NCBI GenBank assembly: GCA_947175015.1
Contig: CAMWLE010000007.1
Span: forward strand, 1-64,000
DNA length: 64,000 nt
Source: an uncultured bacterium
GTDB taxonomy: Bacteria > Bacillota > Clostridia > Lachnospirales > Lachnospiraceae
Direction of reading: 5' to 3'
Shown here: positions 42,939-51,924 of the stretch, piece by piece
How the letters are laid out: each line of letters opens with the position of its first letter
How positions within the stretch are numbered: position 1 is the first letter of the stretch
The notes under the pieces: model-generated
The model's database searches: none
The model's input: only the letters and a program-made list of their open reading frames with translations
Told to the model about the DNA's origin: nothing
Translations under genes and position numbers: made by a program

Positions 42939-43943
42939 CTATTTTTCGTCAAACCGAAACAATTGATCAAGCGTTCTTAGAATTCTAAAATCCCCTTTTG
43001 TCTTCATGACACCGGACATAAATGCTCTTTGAAATGTCATTCTACCGTTTATAATATCCTCCATAGCTGCTCTTCCAAGCTGCAGTTCCACATCCGCCCG
43101 CTCTGGAACCCCATAGCTGCATTCCATCTTCGAGCCATCTACCGAAATCAGTAACCTTTTCTTCTTCTCTTCTATACCAATTGAATACTCCGCCCGAAAT
43201 CCTGCCTGTGGCACAAAAGCCTTTTTAAGCTCAGACAAATATTCTTCCTCGTTGTCCTTTCCTTCCTCACTGAGCCGATCTCTAAAGAAGCTGGCCAACT
43301 CCTGAATATCCTGCTTCTGGCGCTGTACATAACTATCATCAGATACATATTGTGATAATTGCTCTGTTTCCTGCGGAGTCAAATTGTTCCCCTTTGGCAC
43401 CGCAATTTTCTGCTTCACCGCCTGATTGCTGGCCGGGAAACAGGCCATATGCTGATTAATGGAACGATACATATTTTCAGCCTTTTTTTCAATGATCCTG
43501 ATATACTGCTCATTCATTTCCAGCATAACCGTATTTTCAATATATCCGCACATACCACTACATGGCAATCCACCAAGGATTTCCCATGCTGTAGACAGAT
43601 TCAATTTTGCCTCCCGTTCACCATAAGTAGTAGACATTACCACCGGACACATGTAAATGCCTGCTATTTTATCCTTATCACCAAATAGCCAGCAAGCATC
43701 CAGGAACTGCTGCATATACCCTCCAATGCCATACCACTCCACTGTAGTAGCAAGGATAATGCCATCTGCATCCTTTAAAGTCTGTGGAAGTGTTGGTATG
43801 GTATTCTTCAACTCATATAAATTATAACGTGTAACATTCACTCTGAGTTCTTCTAAAATCTCCTGCATTTTGTTGATTACAAACAGCGTAGGATCATCAA
43901 TAATGCCTCTGCCGCCATAATAAATATTAATATTCAACATCAC
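42939..43943 (-). CDS. Flavodoxin-like NAD(P)H oxidoreductase fused to an SCP2-type domain
   Basis: 334 residues. The N-terminal ~175 residues are an NADPH-dependent FMN-reductase/flavodoxin fold: YYGGRGIIDDPTLFVI replaces the phosphate loop, and DADGIILATTVEWYGIGGYM (about 58-77) with FLDACWLF is the FMN-binding strand-loop. The C-terminal ~110 residues (about 225-334) resemble an SCP2 sterol-carrier domain (KRLLISVDGSKMECSYG, then GRMTFQRAFMSGVMKTKGD). The fusion suggests reduction of a hydrophobic substrate; that is inference. The start may be GTG 43943 or ATG 43940. It is 13 bp downstream of the rhomboid gene. Confidence 0.8.
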   Translation of the reverse strand: MMLNINIYYGGRGIIDDPTLFVINKMQEILEELRVNVTRYNLYELKNTIPTLPQTLKDADGIILATTVEWYGIGGYMQQFLDACWLFGDKDKIAGIYMCPVVMSTTYGEREAKLNLSTAWEILGGLPCSGMCGYIENTVMLEMNEQYIRIIEKKAENMYRSINQHMACFPASNQAVKQKIAVPKGNNLTPQETEQLSQYVSDDSYVQRQKQDIQELASFFRDRLSEEGKDNEEEYLSELKKAFVPQAGFRAEYSIGIEEKKKRLLISVDGSKMECSYGVPERADVELQLGRAAMEDIINGRMTFQRAFMSGVMKTKGDFRILRTLDQLFRFDEK

Positions 43944-43956
43944 ACCTCACATTCCT

Positions 43957-44625
43957 TTACAGTTGTTCACCATTTTGTTTCAAATGTTGCTTCAAACGCT
44001 GCAGGCCACACAGGAAGGCAGCGGTTACAAATCCTGTCAACAATCCCCCTACATGAGCCGCATTATCAATATTGGCTCCCGTAAACCCACTATATAGAGA
44101 ATAAGCTATCATCAGCAATACTCTAACAGGTGTCACATTCTCCATCTTTCTGCCGGAAAATAATACCATAGCAAGCAAAGTACCGTCTAAACCAAATATA
44201 GCACCACTGGCTCCCAAGGAAGCTGAGAAGTCATTTGTTATCACCTTTGCCGCAAGTGACAACAGATTCCCTCCTATTCCTGAGAGAAAATATATCAACG
44301 CATATTTGACATGCCCTATCTCTTTTTCAATCATTGCTCCCAGAAAAAACAAGAGAAACATATTGTTAAAGAGATGAGTAATATCACTATGGAGAAAAAC
44401 AGCCCATAAAATTCTGCCATATTCTCCTTTTTCCAATACATCAAAAGCTTTCAACATACCCATATCGTATAAGGAACTCTTATAAAATGTCCCCGCCATA
44501 AACACGAAAACATTTACAGCAACCAGTATACCGCTGACAATGGGTTGGGCTTTCAGAGACCTCCATGAATTCAATAACTTTCTTCCTCCTGATGTATTTT
44601 TGCCACATTGAGGCAATTTTAACAT
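43957..44625 (-). CDS. Rhomboid family intramembrane serine protease
   Basis: 222 residues with six hydrophobic segments. The catalytic Ser is in SLGASGAIFGLDG (about 136-148) and the catalytic His in DNAAHVGGLLTGF (about 187-199). HSDITHLFNNMFLLFFLG (about 78-95) carries the conserved His and the oxyanion Asn. It cleaves membrane proteins inside the bilayer. It lies just downstream of the Tad/FHA operon, but a ~95-bp gap separates them. There is a weak ribosome-binding site at ATG 44625. Confidence 0.93.
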   Translation of the reverse strand: MLKLPQCGKNTSGGRKLLNSWRSLKAQPIVSGILVAVNVFVFMAGTFYKSSLYDMGMLKAFDVLEKGEYGRILWAVFLHSDITHLFNNMFLLFFLGAMIEKEIGHVKYALIYFLSGIGGNLLSLAAKVITNDFSASLGASGAIFGLDGTLLAMVLFSGRKMENVTPVRVLLMIAYSLYSGFTGANIDNAAHVGGLLTGFVTAAFLCGLQRLKQHLKQNGEQL

Positions 44626-44719
44626 ATTTTTATCTACATTTCAATCCATACTTGCCAATGACGCAAAAATAACCGAATAGCCCAAATATCCGCCCTTCTT
44701 TTCATCATTATTTAACAGT

Positions 44720-46108
44720 TCAGCGAAATATAAAGATTACTTTCCCGCATTTTATTTCGTCTCCTGTTTCCAGCTTTCTTTTCTCATAAGGCTGCATACG
44801 CAATCCATTTTTAAAAGTACCATTTGTTGAATTCAGATCTTCTAAATAGATATCTCCCTTATCATCCGTTATTCTTGCATGAATTCTGCTAACGGAGGTA
44901 TCCTCCAACACTAAATCAACCTCTTCTTTTTTCTTCCCTATAGACATTATGGATTTCTCTATGTTGGCCAGCAATCTCCCCTCTGGAGTATACAGGCTGT
45001 GCATCTTCCCCATATCTTCCTGCTTCTCCTCCATAAATACAGTTCTACCATAGTCTTCTGCATAATATGCCACATCTTCCGCAACAGTATATCCCGACAT
45101 AACCTGCTGCATCGCCATGCTATAATCCTCACGAAGTTTTTTGCTTCGGCTTTTTTTACTCTCAAAAATGCTAAAAATGCCCTTTTTTTCTGTTTTATCT
45201 TCTTTTTCATTTTTTTCTGCAAATGTCATATTGTCTATTTTTGTCTTAGTTTCCATTTGAGACATATGATTGCCTATTCCGACTTTACTACTGTCTTGCA
45301 AAATCTTACTATCTATTTGGTTCTTACCATTATCCTGCTCATTTTTGTTGTCACCTGATTGATTCTTTCTATCATTTGACGGGTTCTTATTATCATCTGA
45401 TTGCATCTTATGATTGTTTGCCGAATTCTTACTGTTATGAAACAGGTTCTTGCTGCTATCTGACCAATTCTCACTCTCTTCTTTAGCTGCATTCTTTGCC
45501 TCCTCATCTGTTAAGTGTATTCCTTCCGATGACAAGTTCAAAATCTCATCTTCTTTTCTCTCTTCCAGACACTTGACATCTTCAAAAATTCGATCCTGCA
45601 AATAGACCGCTCCATTTCTCTCCAACTGCTCATACATGTGATATACACAGTCCACCAGTACATCATCATCATAGTCAATATGCTCCACCCAATATTCAAT
45701 TAATTTCATAAAACTTTCTTCCCCTTCATAATACGGTACATATATAAAAGAAAATATATTGCTTTCCAAATCTTGAAAAATTTGCTCAGGATACCAGAGA
45801 ACATTTCCTATGTCTAAAAGGAAACGACTTAGTTCCTGTTGTGCTTGTCTGAAACTCCACATGAAGTCACTCATCCATTTCCTGGTAATGCAGCGGCCAT
45901 TGTATAGCTGACTTACATTTTGCTGAGAAGATATATCATAATAGAGGTAAGCCAACCCATTAATATACCGCAAACTGCATGGAAGCAGTCCTTTGATCCC
46001 TCCCCTGTTCAAGATACAATATTGATATCTCTTTTCTTCAGGCTTTTTATCCAGCAAAATCCGTTCATAATTACAATTTAAACTTCTTACATATTCCGTA
46101 TGCAGCAT
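44720..46108 (-). CDS. FHA-domain protein with DUF6382-like N-terminus (Tad locus)
   Basis: 462 residues. The N-terminal ~200 residues match the domain of unknown function usually fused to FHA in clostridial Tad/ComG-like loci (YCILNRGGIKGLLPCSLRYI, then ISSQQNVSQLYNGRCI). About residues 215-300 are an Asn/Lys/Asp-rich low-complexity linker. The C-terminal FHA domain is about 375-462, with DTSVSRIHARITDDKGDIYL and LEDLNSTNGTFKNGLRM, and binds phosphothreonine. Such proteins may couple a Ser/Thr kinase to pilus assembly. It is last in the Tad operon. The ribosome-binding site is GGTGGGGG. Confidence 0.88.
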   Translation of the reverse strand: MLHTEYVRSLNCNYERILLDKKPEEKRYQYCILNRGGIKGLLPCSLRYINGLAYLYYDISSQQNVSQLYNGRCITRKWMSDFMWSFRQAQQELSRFLLDIGNVLWYPEQIFQDLESNIFSFIYVPYYEGEESFMKLIEYWVEHIDYDDDVLVDCVYHMYEQLERNGAVYLQDRIFEDVKCLEERKEDEILNLSSEGIHLTDEEAKNAAKEESENWSDSSKNLFHNSKNSANNHKMQSDDNKNPSNDRKNQSGDNKNEQDNGKNQIDSKILQDSSKVGIGNHMSQMETKTKIDNMTFAEKNEKEDKTEKKGIFSIFESKKSRSKKLREDYSMAMQQVMSGYTVAEDVAYYAEDYGRTVFMEEKQEDMGKMHSLYTPEGRLLANIEKSIMSIGKKKEEVDLVLEDTSVSRIHARITDDKGDIYLEDLNSTNGTFKNGLRMQPYEKRKLETGDEIKCGKVIFIFR

Positions 46109-46256
46109 CTTAGTCCCCCACCTTTCTTTGACTCAATTCAATCATCCATTACACTTTATTCTTATTTATTGTCTTCTTTGCTTTCACTGCCTCTTCTATT
46201 TCTACTGCTTTCATTGTTTTTCATCAACTTCTCTATTCTTACTGTTCTTACTGTTC
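46109..46256. repeat. Low-complexity trinucleotide-rich stretch after the TadE-like gene
   Basis: Degenerate CAGT/GAAA-type repeats (minus sense AGTGAAAGCAG, AACAGTAAG) continue from the Ser/Glu/Lys-rich tail of the TadE-like gene past its stop codon. Another frame could extend the tail by ~33 codons (ending GSESKEDNK), so the tail length may vary by slippage. Confidence 0.5.
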
Positions 46257-46781
46257 TCACAGTTTTTCACCGTCTTTTCTATCTTCACTGCTTTCACTGC
46301 TATTATCTACTTCACTGCCTTTCTCCACCCTGCTGTGAATCCTACGGCATAATCGAATGAATGTTACAGGAGATGTCCGGCGACAGCTATAATCTATTTT
46401 TGTCTCCCATATATTATTCGTACTCCAAAAATTCCATCCTGCAAAAGGAAATGTCAACTGACCGCCTCCTTCTACCAAGAAATTATTATTTTGCAATGTT
46501 ACATTTAATGTTGTAATTTCCCATGCTACATATTTATCTCTATAGATTTCGCCTATTCTTTCTCTTATTTTCTCCTCAAAAATCTCCTCATCTGAAACTT
46601 CTGTCTCGCTTCCCCATATAGCCATCGCCCCTAAATCTTGCTCCAACAGGCATCTATTATATTGAAACAGCAACAAATAAATAACCAAAAGCATCGTACT
46701 CATAACTACAGGAACTATTAATGCTGCTTCTACCGTAAAATAGGCATTTTTATCATACATTTCTTTCTTCCGCTTCTTCAT
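46257..46781 (-). CDS. TadE-like minor pilin (174 aa)
   Basis: A short basic leader (KKRKKEMYDKN) precedes YFTVEAALIVPVVMSTMLLV (about 14-33), the TadE-type class III prepilin signal and hydrophobic segment with its conserved Glu. The rest is an extracytoplasmic domain (about 40-140) and a low-complexity Ser/Glu/Asp tail (SSESSEDRKDGE). It is probably cleaved by one of the two prepilin peptidases in this locus and incorporated in, or primes, the Flp pilus. It lies between the A24 peptidase gene and the FHA gene. The ribosome-binding site is AGAGGGG. Confidence 0.85.
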   Translation of the reverse strand: MKKRKKEMYDKNAYFTVEAALIVPVVMSTMLLVIYLLLFQYNRCLLEQDLGAMAIWGSETEVSDEEIFEEKIRERIGEIYRDKYVAWEITTLNVTLQNNNFLVEGGGQLTFPFAGWNFWSTNNIWETKIDYSCRRTSPVTFIRLCRRIHSRVEKGSEVDNSSESSEDRKDGEKL

Positions 46782-46823
46782 ACATTCCCCTCTCTTTGAG
46801 GTATTTTCTGTTTCGGCAACTCT

Positions 46824-47246
46824 TCACATACCGGATATCAACACCCATGCCATTGTCAAGAATGGTAAATACGGAATTTCAGAATCCCGTCTGACCCTAC
46901 GGCATAACAATAATATGACAGAATAAATTGATATAAGAAACAAGCTAACGCAAAATATCCACAGACCTTTACTGCCTCCGGATGCCATCCCTACCAGCAA
47001 CAGCACTGTCCCATCACCATATCCTGCCTTTTTTGTGGAGAGCGCAATCAACAAAAGTACCACTCCTGGAAGTATTCCTGTGAATATATCAAAATATTCC
47101 ATAGCTCCACATACAAATTGCTCTGCCAATACTGCCAAAACTGCCCCGCCTCCCAGCAGAAGTGTCCAAATAGGAACTCTGCGGCTTCGTATATCCATAA
47201 CACTAATACTTATAAGCCAAATTGTAATATATATAACACTACTCAT
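46824..47246 (-). CDS. A24 family prepilin peptidase, copy 1 (TadV/CpaA-like)
   Basis: 140 residues with ~5 hydrophobic segments. The catalytic aspartates are Asp in VMDIRSRRVPIW (about 15-26) and Asp in KKAGYGDGTVLLL (about 71-83, the GxGD motif). It lacks the methyltransferase domain, like TadV. It cleaves leader peptides of Flp and TadE-like pilins at the inner face of the membrane. A second such gene begins the operon at 55.5 kb. I chose the ATG of MSSVIYITIW at 47246, which follows AAGGAGAAAG; the upstream frame has no site. Confidence 0.92.
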   Translation of the reverse strand: MSSVIYITIWLISISVMDIRSRRVPIWTLLLGGGAVLAVLAEQFVCGAMEYFDIFTGILPGVVLLLIALSTKKAGYGDGTVLLLVGMASGGSKGLWIFCVSLFLISIYSVILLLCRRVRRDSEIPYLPFLTMAWVLISGM

Positions 47247-47361
47247 AAACTTTCTCCTTGTATCACTTCTCATCCGCCATTCATAACCTATTTTGCCCTT
47301 TTCTTATTTTTATCCCCCTCATTTTGCTGACTTCATTTCCATGGTTATCTTTGCTTGATAA

Positions 47362-48390
47362 TTATTGTTTTTCTTTTCCACAACGACTGCAGGGCCGGTA
47401 ATTTACTGCTTCCTTCAGCGGTACAGCATATATTGTCCTTTTCAGACTGGAACACCCTATGCTGTAATGATAGCAATTGCCCACTTCTGTAATATAGACT
47501 TCCACCGGGCATACTCCTTTTGCACATTTTGCACAAGGCTCATACTGTCTGCCATAACGATTCCTCACCCATCCAAGTTCCTTTGCATCAATCTGGCGAA
47601 TAGAAAATTTCAAATAAGTACAATCTTGCCTTACATGATAGACCGTACCATGTTCAGTGAGGTACACTGTCCTGGTTTCTTCCTCCATGACTGCCGGAAG
47701 TTGATACCCATTCCAGATATGTGAATAATATCTGTTCGCCATACGAAAAGGTGAAAACCCTATGAATCGACTCCAAGGAGAAACAGAATAAGTAACTACA
47801 ATATCTATTTCATCGCCTGAACCAAATATTTCACTTTCCCATAAATGCAGACTGTCTCCCCCATTTGTAAGTGGTGATTGGTCAATATAATCACTTCCCA
47901 AATGGTCAATTAATCGCCATTTTATATAAGTGGAAGAAAACACCATTCCCGCCAGCTCTTTCCACCAACTGTCTTTCTGTTCCTCCACAGGCATTTCCCC
48001 ACTGTCCAACACATATCCATACAAAGACATCTCACTGCCAACTTGCCATAATGCCAACTGCAAATTGCCATGAAATCTGATCATTTCTATGGCACACCCC
48101 ATATTTAGAAAGAAGAAAATAAATAAGGGCAGCAATATGGATGCCTCCACTGTCATTCCTGCCGAAAGCTTCCGGGAAGTCTTGTTGACATTTTTCCTGC
48201 AAAGAAAGATAAACAGTGATATCCCCTCTACGAAGCAACCTGTGACAGATAAGCAGCATTTGCTGCCATCCATAGAAATTTCAGGATTTCGGGCTAAATC
48301 CAGAAAATTGTTTTGATTGGTCGGAGAAGGTTCTGTTTGATTGTTTGATCTTATGATATGATTTTCATGGCTTCGTAGAAAGGACATCAC
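47362..48390 (-). CDS. TadE-like protein with two CxxC zinc-ribbon-like repeats
   Basis: 342 residues. The first ~75 are polar and unrecognised. AGMTVEASILLPLFIFFFLN (about 77-96) is a TadE-type prepilin signal and membrane helix. The C-terminal ~90 residues hold a duplicated module. The first copy has VYHVRQDCTYL with YEPCAKC (Cys286, Cys289). The second has CYHYSIGCSSL with YRPCSRC (Cys334, Cys337). Each offers Cys/His ligands for a metal site outside the membrane. It is probably a minor or tip pilin. The start may be GTG 48390 or ATG 48387. Confidence 0.82.
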   Translation of the reverse strand: MMSFLRSHENHIIRSNNQTEPSPTNQNNFLDLARNPEISMDGSKCCLSVTGCFVEGISLFIFLCRKNVNKTSRKLSAGMTVEASILLPLFIFFFLNMGCAIEMIRFHGNLQLALWQVGSEMSLYGYVLDSGEMPVEEQKDSWWKELAGMVFSSTYIKWRLIDHLGSDYIDQSPLTNGGDSLHLWESEIFGSGDEIDIVVTYSVSPWSRFIGFSPFRMANRYYSHIWNGYQLPAVMEEETRTVYLTEHGTVYHVRQDCTYLKFSIRQIDAKELGWVRNRYGRQYEPCAKCAKGVCPVEVYITEVGNCYHYSIGCSSLKRTIYAVPLKEAVNYRPCSRCGKEKQ

Positions 48391-48408
48391 TGTTCACCTC
48401 ACTCTCTG

Positions 48409-50040
48409 TCAGTTATAACCTCTTGCTCTTGTTATCTCATACTCATATCCATGAATACTGCCAAACTGAATATACGCCTCCACTCTATCATAGCAACCAT
48501 CCAGCCTGAAAGCTGCATTACCCGCAGTACTCCTGATATCGGCCTCCACCATATTCATAGCGCGCACCGTAATGGTATCCGTATCCACCAACATCATGAA
48601 AATTCTCAGATAGTCTTCATAGCATAATCCTTCCCCTTCCTCTGTCTCATTCTGCAGTTCTCCCTTCTGTAACTCCTTTTGTAATTCTTCTTCCTGTAAC
48701 TTATCTGGCAATTCTTCCTTCTGTAACTTGTCTGGCAGATCGCCTTTCCGTGATTCTTCCTGCACTCCCCTCTGTGGTTCGTCCTGCAATTCTCCTTTCA
48801 ATGCGGTCTCAAGGTCATAATGCCAGCTATCATCATTTTTCAATAGCGGAACACGCCCTCCTGCCATAAGCGCTTTCATATCATATATACTCTCTGCATA
48901 TGCCCACCCTAAAATAATTGCCGCTTCCAAAAGTGGTATCAGTTCCGGTATTGTAATAATGTTACACACCAATTCTGCCGCTATTCTGATTTCTGCCATT
49001 TTTTCCTCATTTGTCAGTAAATATAGCGCGTTTGCCACCTCCCTGACAGCACAGATCCGATTTGCCACACTTCGCAAATTATCTATATCGCTTTCTTTTC
49101 CGGCAATGAGATACTCAATTTGATAACACATTGCAGCTCCCTCTTTTTCCATTCCATACCTCCCCATGTATTGCAGCAAATATTCCTGGAATAAGAATTT
49201 CTCAATCAATTGCTGCGCTTCATTTAGTTCTGCCTGCGGCATATTTCCTTGGTTTACATGGCCTTGTTCCATGCGATTCTCAATAAGCCCCTCTACATTT
49301 ATCATCTTCTGCGATAATTCTTCCTCATCTTTCAGAACGAGTTTTAATATTCCTTCTTTCCTTTTTTCTTCCAATTTATCTGTGGGATTATGTATCTCCA
49401 AAGTTTCCCATTCATCCTCTTCTATTTCAATTTCCATGCCATCATAGGCATTAATCTCTTCGTCCAGTTGTTTTTTCTCCTGCTCATAATTGCCTTCTTC
49501 CAGTCCATTCACTTCTATAACCTGTATCCATTCCCGTATCTTCTGCAAAAGCTCTAATCCCATATCTGCTTCTATTGCTTTTACTGCATCCCTCCGAAAC
49601 GCAGTTCCCTTATTGTCCGTTAAAATAGACACTTTTCTCAGTTCCACTTGCTTCAATATCAACGCCAGAAAATCACCGTACAAATACTCTGAGAGAAAAA
49701 TATCCTCATAACTTAGATTTTTTTCCAGATAGTTTCTTAAATGCGCTTCCGTATTTGTTCTGCTGCATAGCATAGTGCCATAAGAGGCGTCAATCGCAAA
49801 CAGATTATACTGCTTCATCAGCTCTCGGTGATATTCTGCAAGAATACTCTGTAAACCAATTTCCGTCACACATTCTACCTCCATTCTGGCACCATTTCTG
49901 CGAGCTCCATTGATTAAAGTCAGGCAAAGGGACAGGATGAGCGTAAGACAAAGTGTAACCCATACTGTCAAATACGCATTTCGGATTTGCTTTCCAGTTT
50001 GATAATAATATGTTTTGTAATACCTTCTCCATTTGCTCAT
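48409..50040 (-). CDS. DUF5702-type Tad-locus protein (543 aa)
   Basis: One N-terminal membrane segment (NAYLTVWVTLCLTLILSLCL, about 22-41) is followed by a large helical extracellular domain with many Glu/Leu heptads, as in DUF5702 proteins of clostridial Tad loci. A low-complexity array of 5-8-residue units (LPDKLQKEE, LQEEELQKE) at about 425-465 is encoded by imperfect DNA repeats. The C-terminal ~60 residues (MNMVEADIRSTAGNAAFRLD) are conserved in style. The N-terminus resembles TadE/TadG-type prepilins, so it may be a large pilus-associated protein. The start is ATG at 50040, after GGGAGGAAAAAG. Confidence 0.78.
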   Translation of the reverse strand: MSKWRRYYKTYYYQTGKQIRNAYLTVWVTLCLTLILSLCLTLINGARRNGARMEVECVTEIGLQSILAEYHRELMKQYNLFAIDASYGTMLCSRTNTEAHLRNYLEKNLSYEDIFLSEYLYGDFLALILKQVELRKVSILTDNKGTAFRRDAVKAIEADMGLELLQKIREWIQVIEVNGLEEGNYEQEKKQLDEEINAYDGMEIEIEEDEWETLEIHNPTDKLEEKRKEGILKLVLKDEEELSQKMINVEGLIENRMEQGHVNQGNMPQAELNEAQQLIEKFLFQEYLLQYMGRYGMEKEGAAMCYQIEYLIAGKESDIDNLRSVANRICAVREVANALYLLTNEEKMAEIRIAAELVCNIITIPELIPLLEAAIILGWAYAESIYDMKALMAGGRVPLLKNDDSWHYDLETALKGELQDEPQRGVQEESRKGDLPDKLQKEELPDKLQEEELQKELQKGELQNETEEGEGLCYEDYLRIFMMLVDTDTITVRAMNMVEADIRSTAGNAAFRLDGCYDRVEAYIQFGSIHGYEYEITRARGYN

Positions 50041-50122
50041 CCCTTTTTCCTCCCTCGCTAAATCCTGAATTATGATAAACCGTTTATGAACCTATAGTGC
50101 TATTACATTGAATAAGAATCTT

Positions 50123-50149
50123 AAATCTTCATTCCGTTCATACTTATAC
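50123..50149 (-). repeat. 27-bp repeat spanning the Flp stop codon (copy D)
   Basis: It matches 11788-11814 at 25 of 27 positions, and the stop codon of each gene lies at the same offset inside the repeat. In the minus sense it reads GTATAAGTATGAACGGAATG and then AAGATTT. Confidence 0.85.
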
Positions 50150-50320
50150 TTTGTTTGTCTGTTCCGTAATCTTCTTAAAGATGTTATTAACAACTTCTGT
50201 AATCTGACTTTTGAATACGATCACAAGTCCGACCAAAACCACAATAATCAAGATAATCTCTACAGTCCCCATTCCATCATCTTCCACCAAAAGTTGCTTT
50301 ACTCCTTTTAATCCTTCCAT
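50144..50320 (-). CDS. Flp1-family type IVb pilin
   Basis: 58 residues. A charged leader (MEGLKGVKQLLVEDDGMG) ends in Gly before TVEIILIIVVLVGLVIVF, the conserved Glu-containing hydrophobic helix. A short amphipathic tail follows. This is the major pilin of Tad pili. I chose the ATG at 50320 because AGGAGG lies 8 nt upstream and the family starts here. The frame is open 38 codons further upstream as a Lys/Glu/Met-rich low-complexity stretch, which I regard as non-coding. The last codon and stop come from a dispersed repeat. Confidence 0.88.
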   Translation of the reverse strand: MEGLKGVKQLLVEDDGMGTVEIILIIVVLVGLVIVFKSQITEVVNNIFKKITEQTNKV

Positions 50321-50483
50321 TGCCTCAACCTCCTGTTCCTTCTTCAGTCTCATCTCTTTTTCTGCCTCCATCTCTTTCTTACATCTCATTTTCTCAAGCT
50401 TCATTTTCTTATACCTCATCTTCTTTAATTTCATTTATATTTAATCGAAAAATAATCATATTTCAGCTTTGCTCCTTGATTGC

Positions 50484-51923
50484 TCACATACTGGAAAATG
50501 CCGGAACCATTATAATAACCATTACAACTGCAAGCATTAATACCATTGGCACTAACAGCTTTGTTCCCGCCTCTTCACCCAATTTTCTTCCTTGCTGCAG
50601 TTGCTCTTCTGCCGCCTTGTCCGCCTCCTCTCTAAGCCGCTGCAGCAAAGTACTGTTTCCACGTTTTAGATTCTGTGCCAATAATGTGCTTAACCTGATA
50701 TATTCCTGTAATCCGGTTCTTCTGCCAAAATGTTCATACGCTGCTCCTTCAGATACGCCTGCACATAATTCTCGGCAAGTATACAACATTTCCGCACAGG
50801 CCGGCGATTGTTTGCTTATTGCCCGCTGTTTCACCTCATAATCACTGGCAATTTTCTGAAAAGCACCACGAATTGTCATTCCGGCACCTACAAACAGAAC
50901 TAACTTATGCACAATTTCAGGATATTCTCTACGAAGTCTTTTTTTCCTTTTCTCTATCTGCTCATGCAAATCCCTATCAGAAAATATGTATATGAGAACC
51001 ACTGTCCCCATAACCGCTCCCCATAGAAGCAAACTATTATCCTCCACCATCTGCTTCCAGTAAATACGCTCACCATTCCATTCCGCAGGCAATTTCCAAT
51101 TCTCCTGTTCCAGGTTATCATTATGAGATTGCAGCAAAATTTGTTCTACTTCTAAATAAAGCTTCTCCTTCTCCGAAAGTACCGGCGGTGTTATTGTTAC
51201 CATCAACTCGGCCTCCCTGCAGTATTCATTATAGGCAATGTGCAGCATCAGCTTTACCTGTTCCGGCTTTTCTACCGGAAATATATGACCTGTATTGCTC
51301 AAAATATGTTGTTTATCACTTCTCCACTCCACCACTATGGGAAAGGAATCATATTCACTCTTCAGAACTAAATCTTTTGTAACATGCTGCAAACTCTCAT
51401 TATCTCCTAAGATATATTCCGGAAGCCTCTCCAGGAAATCATCAAAAAGCTTTTCTGTCTCCTCTTCTGTAAAACGTCTTGGTTCCACTTGTAACCGAAA
51501 TTCCATTTGCTGTTCCCCATAATCGGCTGTAATGTTAATTTCTCTGACCCCCTCCTGATAACTGCTTCGTCTGACCAAGCCATCTTCCCTCAATGTAAGC
51601 CCATTTTGTGCACTCATCTTGACCGCCGTACCAAGTATCGTTCCAATGAAGACAACCGCCAGGCAAAGTGCCATTTTCCTTGCATAATACTCTGTCATCA
51701 TACATTCTTTCGATTCCCCTGGGTAAAGTTGTGCCAAGTCTTTTTCCACTTGGGCAGAAGAAAACAGCTTTGGAAACTTAGGCCAGATTCTTTTTAACAA
51801 ATATAATGTCATTCGATAAAAAGGGGCCAATAAAGAAGAAATATTGGGTGCCGTGTCTTCTTTCCTACTGAGAAAGAATACTATGAAATACCCTCCTGCA
51901 ACTGCCATTGCAATCCCGTACAA
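50484..51923 (-). CDS. TadC-like type II secretion F domain protein with large insertion
   Basis: 479 residues. The N-terminal membrane segments (about 1-20 and 80-105) and the C-terminal T2SSF domain (about 320-475) with VLFVGAGMTIRGAFQKIASD and GTKLLVPMVLMLAVVMVIIM are typical of TadC. Between them sits a ~210-residue soluble insertion (about 110-310), beta-rich then helical, which most TadC proteins lack. It forms the membrane platform with TadB for the TadA motor. The start is TTG at 51923, 1 bp after the tadB stop, preceded by GGGGTGGTG. Confidence 0.87.
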   Translation of the reverse strand: MYGIAMAVAGGYFIVFFLSRKEDTAPNISSLLAPFYRMTLYLLKRIWPKFPKLFSSAQVEKDLAQLYPGESKECMMTEYYARKMALCLAVVFIGTILGTAVKMSAQNGLTLREDGLVRRSSYQEGVREINITADYGEQQMEFRLQVEPRRFTEEETEKLFDDFLERLPEYILGDNESLQHVTKDLVLKSEYDSFPIVVEWRSDKQHILSNTGHIFPVEKPEQVKLMLHIAYNEYCREAELMVTITPPVLSEKEKLYLEVEQILLQSHNDNLEQENWKLPAEWNGERIYWKQMVEDNSLLLWGAVMGTVVLIYIFSDRDLHEQIEKRKKRLRREYPEIVHKLVLFVGAGMTIRGAFQKIASDYEVKQRAISKQSPACAEMLYTCRELCAGVSEGAAYEHFGRRTGLQEYIRLSTLLAQNLKRGNSTLLQRLREEADKAAEEQLQQGRKLGEEAGTKLLVPMVLMLAVVMVIIMVPAFSSM

Positions 51924-51924
51924 A

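Noticed and set aside
50321..50434. Extension of the Flp pilin by 38 Lys/Glu/Met-rich codons
   Set aside because: The family start and a well-spaced AGGAGG support ATG 50320. The extension is low-complexity, repeats itself and has no ribosome-binding site.
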